This document shows, piece by piece, positions 34,541 through 42,354 of a DNA stretch of 64,000 nt. The translations under genes were made by a program, and so were the position numbers. Position 1 is the first letter of the stretch. Each line of letters begins with the position of its first letter. This DNA comes from Enteractinococcus helveticum (GTDB taxonomy: Bacteria; Actinomycetota; Actinomycetes; Actinomycetales; Micrococcaceae): NCBI RefSeq assembly GCF_001657475.1, contig NZ_LXEY01000022.1:372001-436000 (forward strand). The letters are read 5' to 3'. The notes beneath the pieces were generated by a model. It saw nothing but the letters and a program-made list of their open reading frames with translations, was not told the DNA's origin and made no database searches.

Positions 34541-35907
34541 TCTTTGCGCAGGTTTTCCTGCACGACCTTCCAGGATATGGGTTGAGTGTCGTCGTCCTCT
34601 GCTGTGGGCTGGGGAGCATCGTGACGAACGATCTCCCCGGCATCCGTTAACGAGTGGACAACCAGTTCAGCCCCGCCGTCTTGACGATCAGCAGTCTGGG
34701 AGTCTTCGATGGGCTCCGTCTGCTCGTCATCATCGGTATCAGGTTCTTCGTTATCTCCTGGGACCTGGTCAACATCAGAGGCGGTCCCTTGTGCTTCAGT
34801 TGACTCCACATCAGTGTCAGTTTGCACGTCATCTGTGTCGTCGTGGTCTTCTTCCTCGACGGTCTCGACTGGCGCGGACTCGGATGGAGCTGCCGGCTCG
34901 GTGTCAGAGGCGTCTTCGTCACTGATCCCCACGGGTTCTGCAGTGGCGACTGGCTCCCAGAATTGCTGGCCGACATCGTGGCCACCCGTGTGGTCGATGT
35001 CAGCGGCTAAATCTTTAAGCATTGACTGGGCTTCTGCGATGACTGCGTCGTCAGAGGCATGGATCGCAGACATGAGGTATTTGCCCAAGGAGAATTCAGC
35101 AGCCAAAGCGGCACGACGCATCAGATGCAGATCGACCTGGTCTGCGGGCAGCTTCATGTGTCGGTGGTAGGACGAGATGACAGCATCCCGAAACTCGATG
35201 GACCCTGTCGAAGCAAGCCACATAAAATCACGGGCCGGATCGCCAATGTGCAGATCGGTCCAAGCGGTAACTCCTACCGCCCGGTTCCGGTCAATTAATA
35301 GTGAGGTTTCATCAAAATCCCCGTGGACCACTCGGGGTACGAACGTCCACATCTGGCGTTCTTCAAACGCATTTTCCCAGCGACGCAACAGGTCTGCAGG
35401 GACCTTGCCTGTGAGCGCCATTTGATCAAGTTCGGAGAGCATCCGGGCCCGTGACTGCTCGGCACCATAGGCCGGTAAGTCTGCGGTTTCGACAACAGCA
35501 CTTGGAAGTTTGTGAATTGCTGCGATGATCCGGCCGATGTCATCAATGGTTTGTGTTTCAGCCTGGGTGATGGTGGCCAAATCAATCGGAGCACCGGGCA
35601 TTTGGTGATAAATGAAGGTCCGTAGTCCATCAATTTGCACCGCACCGGCAACTGAAGGCACCCGGAACGGCAGATGTGCCCTGATGGCAGGGGTAAACCC
35701 GGATAGCACTTGGATCTCGGTCTCTAGACGGAATGCAGCCTGAGAATGGCGAGGAGCACGTACGCGCCAGTGATTATTATCCGTATCGGTCACGATGGCT
35801 GAGTCAAAGGCTCGCGGGTCGTCAGGTGACGCGGCGGCTTGGACAATGTCAAGCCCCGGCATGGCGGCCGAGGCCAGTGCTGCTAGTTCCATGGCGGTAC
35901 GTTTCAT
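34537..35907 (-). CDS. APH-like phosphotransferase-fold protein with acidic C-terminal tail
   Basis: 456 residues from ATG 35907 (MKRTAMELAALASAA; AAGG upstream). Residues about 25-310 have the aminoglycoside-phosphotransferase/choline-kinase fold: FRLETEIQVLSGF, FIYHQMPGAPIDL, VVHGDFDETSLLID and WTDLHIGDPARDFMWL. The catalytic HGD is kept, but the Asn of HGDxxxxN is Ser and the usual IDW metal-binding Asp is replaced (VTAWTD), so activity is doubtful. The last 120 residues are Asp/Glu/Thr-rich and ordered again only at the end (ISWKVVQENLRKD). The gene sits between adnB and nudC in opposite orientation. Substrate unknown. Confidence 0.75.
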   Translation of the reverse strand: MKRTAMELAALASAAMPGLDIVQAAASPDDPRAFDSAIVTDTDNNHWRVRAPRHSQAAFRLETEIQVLSGFTPAIRAHLPFRVPSVAGAVQIDGLRTFIYHQMPGAPIDLATITQAETQTIDDIGRIIAAIHKLPSAVVETADLPAYGAEQSRARMLSELDQMALTGKVPADLLRRWENAFEERQMWTFVPRVVHGDFDETSLLIDRNRAVGVTAWTDLHIGDPARDFMWLASTGSIEFRDAVISSYHRHMKLPADQVDLHLMRRAALAAEFSLGKYLMSAIHASDDAVIAEAQSMLKDLAADIDHTGGHDVGQQFWEPVATAEPVGISDEDASDTEPAAPSESAPVETVEEEDHDDTDDVQTDTDVESTEAQGTASDVDQVPGDNEEPDTDDDEQTEPIEDSQTADRQDGGAELVVHSLTDAGEIVRHDAPQPTAEDDDTQPISWKVVQENLRKD

Positions 35908-35982
35908 CACATCTACCTTACGCGGGATCGCACACGGTTGGTGTGCACGGCCATGGTGAGTCGAAAAACTTCGAATGCCGAC

Positions 35983-35988
35983 TAAGCT
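35983..35988 (+). promoter_or_regulatory. Candidate leaderless -10 element of nudC
   Basis: TAAGCT lies exactly 7 nt before ATG 35996 with no Shine-Dalgarno sequence between. The same TANNNT-N7-start spacing recurs at four other genes in the window. Confidence 0.5.
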
Positions 35989-35995
35989 GGAATCC

Positions 35996-37000
35996 ATGGA
36001 TATGCTGCCCGCTCTTGGACGATTGCCCCTAGCCCGTGACGATGTCGATCGGGGTACCGAACTTCGTGATGACGAGACATTATTGTCTGAGCTGTGGGAG
36101 CGTCCCAATACCCGGGTTCTGTGGTTGCACGGTCGAACAGCCCCCGTCTTTTCGGGCCAGATCGTCCTTGCAGCACCCGATGGTGATCTTCCTGACGACG
36201 CAGTGTATCTGGGACGTTCGGCGCATCACCGGTCTCAGCACAGTCAATTCGTTGAACCTGCTGCAGAGCATGTAGAAATCATCTTATTGGTCGCCAATTC
36301 AGACACTGCTGCACCAACACTGCAGGACCCAGAGACCGGTGGTGTCAGGGTTGAACACCCCGACTACGTCGAGTGGCTCGGTGTCTTCGATATCGCTGCC
36401 GGACTTGATGATCGCGACGTCGGTATCTTCGTATCTGCTGTGGCCATAGCAAACTGGCATAAGGTCAATAAACACTGTCCGCGCTGCGGAGCAAAGACCC
36501 AATATAAATCTTCAGGTTGGGTGCAGGTATGCCCAGAAGATGGCTCCGAACACTTCCCGCGAACCGACCCCGCCGTCATCATGCTTATCACCGACCCCCA
36601 GGACCGCGCCATGTTGGGCAATAATAAAGCGTGGGGAGATAAGCGCTATTCTGCTTTAGCCGGCTTCGTGGAACCCGGAGAGTCGTTGGAAGCGGCAGTC
36701 AAGCGTGAAGTGTATGAAGAATCCCAGGTAGTTGTAGAAGGCGTGAAGTACATGGGCTCTCAACCGTGGCCTTTTCCACAATCATTGATGCTGGGGTTCA
36801 TTGGCCATACAAGCCGTCCCGAGGATGCCTTGGCCGATAAAGAAGAAATAGCCGAAGTGCGGTGGTTTACTCGCGATGAATTACGCGAGGAGGTTGAAAA
36901 TGGACGGATGTTCATTCCCGGTGCCTCCTCGATCGCCCACCACCTGATCAGCCACTGGTACGGTGGACCCTTGCCACAACCCAGGACTTTAGAGAATTAG
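35996..37000 (+). CDS. nudC: NAD(H) pyrophosphatase / deNADding Nudix hydrolase NudC
   Basis: 334 residues. The NADH-pyrophosphatase layout is complete: N-terminal domain, zinc-ribbon region with HCPRCGAKTQ (second cysteine pair reduced to a single Cys, VCPEDG), Nudix box GFVEPGESLEAAVKREVYEESQV and the family-specific SQPWPFPQSLMLGF. It hydrolyses NADH to NMNH and AMP and may remove NAD caps from RNA. ATG 35996 is preferred to the in-frame ATG 35975 because a -10-like TAAGCT is 7 nt upstream. uvrD2 starts two bases after its stop. Confidence 0.92.
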   Translation: MDMLPALGRLPLARDDVDRGTELRDDETLLSELWERPNTRVLWLHGRTAPVFSGQIVLAAPDGDLPDDAVYLGRSAHHRSQHSQFVEPAAEHVEIILLVANSDTAAPTLQDPETGGVRVEHPDYVEWLGVFDIAAGLDDRDVGIFVSAVAIANWHKVNKHCPRCGAKTQYKSSGWVQVCPEDGSEHFPRTDPAVIMLITDPQDRAMLGNNKAWGDKRYSALAGFVEPGESLEAAVKREVYEESQVVVEGVKYMGSQPWPFPQSLMLGFIGHTSRPEDALADKEEIAEVRWFTRDELREEVENGRMFIPGASSIAHHLISHWYGGPLPQPRTLEN

Positions 37001-37001
37001 A

Positions 37002-39095
37002 TTGCAGACTCCAGAAGACATCCTCGCCGGCCTCGACACTGAACAACGGCAGGCCGCCACCGCGTTGCGCGGCCCAGTACGAATCCTTGCCGGTGCGGGA
37101 ACGGGTAAGACACGGGCCATCACCCACCGGATTGCCTACGGCGTAGCCACGGGTGTCTATAACCCGTACAACATACTTGCCGTGACCTTCACCGCACGAG
37201 CTGCCGCAGAAATGCGCTCGCGACTCCGGGATCTCGGTGCCCATGGTGTTCAAGCCCGGACTTTTCACGCCGCAGCTTTGAGCCAGTTACAGTACTTCTG
37301 GCAGCACGCTGTCGGCGGGGATATGCCCCGGCTGGTCGATCATAAAACCAACCTCATCATCGAAGCGGCCCAACGGTTACGGATGAGCACCGACAAAGCC
37401 ACCATTCGAGACCTCGCCGGCGAAATCGAATGGGCAAAATTCAACATGTTGACGCCGCAGACCTATCACCAGCAGTCGGCACATCGCACTATGCCAGCCG
37501 GCTGGGACTTGATTGCGGTAACCCGGTTATTTCAAGCCTATGAGGATCTGAAATCCGATCGGGGATTGATCGATTTTGAAGATGTGCTGTTGATCATGGT
37601 GGGTATCTTAGAATCAGAACCTCGTATTGCCGCTACGGTTCGTAAGCAATACCGAATCTTCTTGGTGGATGAATTTCAAGACGTCTCGCCATTACAGTAC
37701 CGATTGCTCAAAGCCTGGCTGGGCGACCGGGATGACGTATGTGTCGTGGGAGATACCTCGCAAACCATCTACTCCTTTACCGGAGCCACCGCAGATTACT
37801 TACTGGACTTTGGTCAGGAATTTCCCAACTCGACTCAGATCAAACTCATCCGAGATTATCGTTCCACGCCGCAGATCGTAGATCTGGCGAATCGATTGCT
37901 GTTGGAACGCACGAAAGCACACCGGTCGGGCATGCCGCGGTGGCCTGAACCCCTGGAACTGTTGTCGCAACGCGAGTCTGGCCCAGCTCCTGTGTTTGCA
38001 GAATGCACTCATGAGCAAGCTGAAGCCGAATGGGTTACCGAACAGATTCAGCAGCTGTTGGCTGCGGGCCATAAAGGTTCGGATATCGCCATCTTATTCC
38101 GGACGAATGCGCAGTCGGCAAACTTTGAACAAGTGCTCAGTAATGCCGGAGTTTCGTATCAAGTGCGCGGTGCTGAACGCTTCTTCAACCGTAGAGAAGT
38201 CCGTGACGGCATCTTGCAACTCCGCGCAGCGGCAAAATCTGCTGAGGGAGTGGCCGGACGTGATGTGGTCGCTCGCATCAAAGATGTGTTGGCGTCTTTG
38301 GGGTACACGCCGGCGGCTCCGCAGCAGTCGGGTGCGGTGCGTGAACGCTGGGAATCGCTCAATGCCATAGTGAACCTTGCCGAAGATCTGGTCGAGGCAC
38401 GAGGCGACCAAGTCACCTTAGACGTAGTCGTTGCTGAACTAGATGAGCGAGCTTCCCACCAGCATGCTCCGGTTATGGACGGCGTGACGCTGGCATCGAT
38501 TCACTCGGCCAAGGGGTTGGAGTGGGACTCGGTATTTCTTGTAGGACTGACTGAGGGACTCATGCCGATTAGCTTTGCAACGGATGACAAAAACGTTGAC
38601 GAAGAACGACGGTTATTTTATGTGGGTATTACCCGTGCAAAAACACGGTTGTATTTGTCCTGGTCGCTCTCCCGGTCTGCAGGAGGACGGGCAAGCCGTC
38701 GTCCGTCACGATTCCTCCAGGCGATTAGGACGTCTACGATGCAGCAGTCATCAGGTACAGCCTCCGAGCCTCGCAAGCGCGTACGGGGAGCGAAGGTCGC
38801 GAAATGTCGTACCTGTGGGGCCGTTTTATCGAACGGTGCCGAACGCAAGATAGGACGGTGTGAGAACTGTCCGCCCACGTACGATCAAGATGTTTTCGAC
38901 AAACTCGTTGGTTGGCGCAAAGCGGTTTCATCCGAAGACAAGGTACCGGCATTTGTTGTCTTCACTGATGCCACTTTGGTGGCGATCGCTGAAAAGATGC
39001 CCACTGATTTACAGCAACTTCGACAGCTACCGGGTATCGGCCCCAAAAAATTGGAACGTTATGGCGCCGATGTGCTGGCGATCTTAGGTTCGTGA
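37002..39095 (+). CDS. uvrD2: DNA helicase UvrD2 with HRDC domain
   Basis: 697 residues beginning at TTG 37002, the only start that keeps EDILAGLDTEQRQAATAL intact. Superfamily-1 motifs: LAGAGTGKTRAITHRI, VTFTARAAAEMRSRL, FLVDEFQDVSPLQYRLL, VVGDTSQTIYSFTGA, IRDYRSTPQIVDLAN, ASIHSAKGLEWDSVFLVGL, FYVGITRAKTRLYLS. Then a four-cysteine zinc motif (CRTCGAVL and CENCP) and an HRDC domain (LVGWRKAVSSEDKVPAFVVF, LPGIGPKKLERYG). This is the mycobacterial UvrD2 layout. Its last 37 bases overlap the convergent gene. Confidence 0.94.
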   Translation: MQTPEDILAGLDTEQRQAATALRGPVRILAGAGTGKTRAITHRIAYGVATGVYNPYNILAVTFTARAAAEMRSRLRDLGAHGVQARTFHAAALSQLQYFWQHAVGGDMPRLVDHKTNLIIEAAQRLRMSTDKATIRDLAGEIEWAKFNMLTPQTYHQQSAHRTMPAGWDLIAVTRLFQAYEDLKSDRGLIDFEDVLLIMVGILESEPRIAATVRKQYRIFLVDEFQDVSPLQYRLLKAWLGDRDDVCVVGDTSQTIYSFTGATADYLLDFGQEFPNSTQIKLIRDYRSTPQIVDLANRLLLERTKAHRSGMPRWPEPLELLSQRESGPAPVFAECTHEQAEAEWVTEQIQQLLAAGHKGSDIAILFRTNAQSANFEQVLSNAGVSYQVRGAERFFNRREVRDGILQLRAAAKSAEGVAGRDVVARIKDVLASLGYTPAAPQQSGAVRERWESLNAIVNLAEDLVEARGDQVTLDVVVAELDERASHQHAPVMDGVTLASIHSAKGLEWDSVFLVGLTEGLMPISFATDDKNVDEERRLFYVGITRAKTRLYLSWSLSRSAGGRASRRPSRFLQAIRTSTMQQSSGTASEPRKRVRGAKVAKCRTCGAVLSNGAERKIGRCENCPPTYDQDVFDKLVGWRKAVSSEDKVPAFVVFTDATLVAIAEKMPTDLQQLRQLPGIGPKKLERYGADVLAILGS

Positions 39096-40171
39096 AGTGC
39101 GACGCAGCAGCCCGTGAGCGGCTCAATCGTAAAGGTCTGCACCCATCCATTGGCTAGATGTACTCGAGTGAATGTGTTGAGGTGTAACCCAGGGACGAGA
39201 CCGTATTTCGTTTTGGGTACCTGATGGCGTAAATGCTGTGAATCAATCATGGTTAGAACATCTGTTGCGATGAGTCCTGCAACAAGATGCGCTCCGGCAA
39301 CTGTCTCAATGCCACCGCGATTCTCATAGAGTGCGCTGGCACGTTGTGCACGTACAGCATTGGAGCTGGCATCGTCTAAACACAACGGACAAGCTGTGGC
39401 TTGGGGGACTACCCAGGGACCAATGTCGATTTCGTCGTCACGAATCACTACGGCAAGATATGGATGCCGCTGCTGTTTTGCTTGGGCAATCGTTTCGGCA
39501 TGGGCTGCACCTAATGTAATATGCACGGTTGCCAACGTTGAAAGTTCTGGTTGTTTCAACCAACCGGTGGGATGGACTACTGGGCGTTGAAGTTTCGGAT
39601 TACTGGCCGTTGCCACAGCTAAAGAACGCACCTGTCCGATGTCTTCTTCCGCCAGCCCGGTGCCGACATCTGCCGACGTTACTCGTGCCGAATCCCAAAC
39701 ATTGAGGTGGCCAATGCCAGAATCCCGCAATATTCTCGTCAGCACCGTACCAGTTCGACCCAATCCGAAGATCTGCAGGGATGCACCGTAGCGTTGGGTC
39801 TGAAACTGTTGCCGGTCTTGTGCGGCCAAACCGTGTAATTTACCCCGGGCAAATACGGGGGTGACGCAGCGTAAGCCAGCCAGACTACCTCGATGTTCCG
39901 GGTCTTCGCTTCTGACAAAGAACTCCTCCGTTGGTGTCGAGACCAGGACGGGACGCAGCCTTGTCAGCAGCACGTGACAATCAAATTCGGGGACCTGACA
40001 TTGCTGGGCCGCATGATATTCGTAGCCGTCAATAATGCCGATGCGTAATGCATCGATGAAATCAGCCACGGGTTTGGTCACCCCGGTGAGTTCTAATGCC
40101 CGAAAACCTGATCCGAGTTGAATGTGGCTCTCCGACACGTAGGTGATCGACAGGCCAGGATTGATTTGCAT
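39059..40171 (-). CDS. ThiF/E1-like nucleotide-binding protein
   Basis: 370 residues. The centre holds a Rossmann fold of the ThiF/MoeB/E1 type: SLQIFGLGRTGTVLTRILRDSGIGHLNVWDSARVT, then VHITLGAAHAETIAQAKQQ and YLAVVIRDDEIDIGPWVVP. A CPLC pair follows. The N-terminal 130 residues resemble no domain I know. Typical E1 features (catalytic Cys, paired CxxC zinc site) are incomplete, so adenylation activity is uncertain. Proteins of this kind occur next to uvrD2 in related actinobacteria. SD GAGGAG is 6 nt before the ATG. Confidence 0.65.
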   Translation of the reverse strand: MQINPGLSITYVSESHIQLGSGFRALELTGVTKPVADFIDALRIGIIDGYEYHAAQQCQVPEFDCHVLLTRLRPVLVSTPTEEFFVRSEDPEHRGSLAGLRCVTPVFARGKLHGLAAQDRQQFQTQRYGASLQIFGLGRTGTVLTRILRDSGIGHLNVWDSARVTSADVGTGLAEEDIGQVRSLAVATASNPKLQRPVVHPTGWLKQPELSTLATVHITLGAAHAETIAQAKQQRHPYLAVVIRDDEIDIGPWVVPQATACPLCLDDASSNAVRAQRASALYENRGGIETVAGAHLVAGLIATDVLTMIDSQHLRHQVPKTKYGLVPGLHLNTFTRVHLANGWVQTFTIEPLTGCCVALHEPKIASTSAP

Positions 40172-40315
40172 GGTGACTCCTCAGCGTTGCAGGGTGTTAC
40201 CATGATGTGCCACCGGTGGACATTCTTGAGCGGGTTTTCCACAATATTCACTGGACACCAGTGATATCCACATCCAAACACTGCTGTGGCCCGAGGGCCG
40301 TATCAGTGCGGCAGC

Positions 40316-40939
40316 ATGAAGGGCATGAACACTATTTCAACTTTAGTACGTGAGAATATCCAACAGTTGTCCGGCGGTCGTATCGCATCCGTGGTGGAAA
40401 TTGACGGGGAGCCCATTCGGTTAATTGCCTCTTCACGCCGTCGGAAGACGATTTCAGCTTCGGTACGAGACGGAATGATTCAGCTGTCTGTGCCGATGAA
40501 CATGCGAGACGCCGAGATCGTGAGCTCTGCCCGCAGTTTGATTGCAAAAATCAAAGCCCGTCAACGCCGTAGCAACCGATTTCAATCAAACCCGGAATTG
40601 TTTGAGCGAGCTGTGCACTTGGCCCGAGTCTGGCTCAAGGCAGAAGTCCGTCCCACATCGGTGGTTTGGTCAGATCGACAAACCACGCTATGGGGATCGT
40701 GTACCGCGACCACCGGGGCAATACGGATTTCTACCATGCTTCGGGGTATGCCCCAGTGGGTCATTGACGGTGTGCTGGTCCACGAACTAGCGCATTTAAA
40801 ATACGCCGGCCACGGCCAGGAATTTCAGGATTTTACTCGCCGCTATCCCAGAATGGCCGAAGCCGACGCCTTTTTAGACGGAGTTGCATTTGCTCAACGC
40901 CGCGGTGACGATACGCCGTTTCCAAATGCCTACGACTAG
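40316..40939 (+). CDS. YgjP-like (DUF45) zinc metallopeptidase
   Basis: 207 residues from ATG 40316; ATG 40325 is also possible and neither has a good ribosome site. IRLIASSRRRKTISASVRDGM and LWGSCTATTGAIRISTML precede the catalytic helix WVIDGVLVHELAHLKYAGHGQEF (HELAH plus downstream His), ending with DFTRRYP. This is the YgjP/WLM-type metallopeptidase pattern. Substrate unknown. Its stop interlocks with the convergent gene at a shared CTAG. Confidence 0.88.
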   Translation: MKGMNTISTLVRENIQQLSGGRIASVVEIDGEPIRLIASSRRRKTISASVRDGMIQLSVPMNMRDAEIVSSARSLIAKIKARQRRSNRFQSNPELFERAVHLARVWLKAEVRPTSVVWSDRQTTLWGSCTATTGAIRISTMLRGMPQWVIDGVLVHELAHLKYAGHGQEFQDFTRRYPRMAEADAFLDGVAFAQRRGDDTPFPNAYD

Positions 40940-42309
40940 TTTTCGTCGAAGCCACCTTCGAGCAATTTCTTGAGGTCGTCATCGAGACTTGCAGACTGTT
41001 CATCAGCAGTCTTACGTCGTTTAATGTAACCCTCGGGATCATCAAGGTCTTCGTTGGTTGGCAACCGGAGCTGTGATTCCCAAATCGCGTCGCGGTATTT
41101 TACACCTTCGGCTTCTTGGATGATCGTCCAGAGTTTCGTGGCGTCATGGAGACGGCGCGGACGGAGATCTAGCCCAACCAACGAGCCGAAGGCGTGTTCG
41201 GCCGGTCCACCCGCTGCACGACGACGGTTGATCATCTCGCGTAGGGCTTCAGCCGACTCAAGTGGTTTGGCGGCTTCTGTTACAACCACATCGACCCAGC
41301 CTTCGATGAGGGCCAAGAGGGTTTCGAGTTGATCGATGGCAGCCTTTTGAGCTCCTTCGGGCTCGGGGATAAACATCGAACCGGAAAACATCTGATTCAT
41401 GGACTCGGGGTCCATTGGGTCAAGTGTTTGGACGGCATCTTCGATAGCCGAGACGTCGATGCTGATACCGGCGGCGTACTGTTGAACCATGGCCATCAAG
41501 TCGCGGGCAAGCCATGGCGAGTTGGCAAATAACCGCATGCGAGCGGCTTCACGCAGAGCCAGGTAGATGCGCACCTGATCGGCTTCAACCGATAGCCCGT
41601 CACCGAATTCCTCAATGTTAACTGGCAGCATGGCCATACGTTGTCCCGCGATTGGGAAGCCAGTGTCGGTACCGGATAGAACCTCTTGGGCTAGTTCACC
41701 AATGGCCTGGCCTAATTGCAGCCCAAACATCGACCCGCCAAGGTTCTTCATCATGGGCTGCATCTGACCAAATGCTGCTTGGAGTTCTTCTGGAAGTTGT
41801 CCCGGGAGCTGCTCGGTGATTGCTCGGGTTAGTGCTTCGGATAAGGAGACCGCCACCGGTTCGGTCATTTCTCGCCAGTTCTCCATGGTCGCTTCGACCC
41901 ATTCGGCGCGTGACCACGCGACGATGGGTACATTAGCGGCTTCAATGGTCGTGGCTTGATCGAGCCAGGCGTCGGCCACCCGTAAGGCGTCGTCAATTTC
42001 TTTGGCGGCAAAAGAGCCGACTGACGGATCTTGGCCGGCAATGGATTGTCGTGCTGTTTGTTTGGCTAGGTCCCATTTCACCGGGCCATCGTCATCCGAG
42101 GATGCCATCATGGACTGGAACTGCGCCATGATGTTTTGCATCATCTGTGGATCCATCATTGAGGGATCAAATGGCATGCCGGACGCACCGAACTGTTGCA
42201 TGGCGCGTTGGATTTCTTCGGGATCAGGAGCGTTGTCGCCGAACATGCGACGGAACATCTCCTCCATTGGATCTTGGTCATCACCGTTTGCTGGACCTTG
42301 GTTGCTCAT
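40936..42309 (-). CDS. DUF2342 (putative zinc metalloprotease-like) protein, HExxH lost
   Basis: 457 residues. Met/Gln-rich start (MMDPQMMQNIMAQFQSMM), then VGSFAAKEIDDALRVADAWLD, GSMFGLQLGQAIGELAQEVL and DQVRIYLALREAARMRLFAN, all typical of the actinobacterial DUF2342 family, which sits near uvrD2 and YlbL. Many members have HEAAHxRLF at the last motif; here it is REAARMRLF, so the zinc-binding histidines are missing and proteolytic activity is unlikely. A structural or regulatory role is possible. Faces the upstream metallopeptidase tail to tail. Confidence 0.85.
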   Translation of the reverse strand: MSNQGPANGDDQDPMEEMFRRMFGDNAPDPEEIQRAMQQFGASGMPFDPSMMDPQMMQNIMAQFQSMMASSDDDGPVKWDLAKQTARQSIAGQDPSVGSFAAKEIDDALRVADAWLDQATTIEAANVPIVAWSRAEWVEATMENWREMTEPVAVSLSEALTRAITEQLPGQLPEELQAAFGQMQPMMKNLGGSMFGLQLGQAIGELAQEVLSGTDTGFPIAGQRMAMLPVNIEEFGDGLSVEADQVRIYLALREAARMRLFANSPWLARDLMAMVQQYAAGISIDVSAIEDAVQTLDPMDPESMNQMFSGSMFIPEPEGAQKAAIDQLETLLALIEGWVDVVVTEAAKPLESAEALREMINRRRAAGGPAEHAFGSLVGLDLRPRRLHDATKLWTIIQEAEGVKYRDAIWESQLRLPTNEDLDDPEGYIKRRKTADEQSASLDDDLKKLLEGGFDEN

Positions 42310-42354
42310 AACACTCCACGTTACTGTAGCGACGGGTTGAAAAAATAGCCTTTG

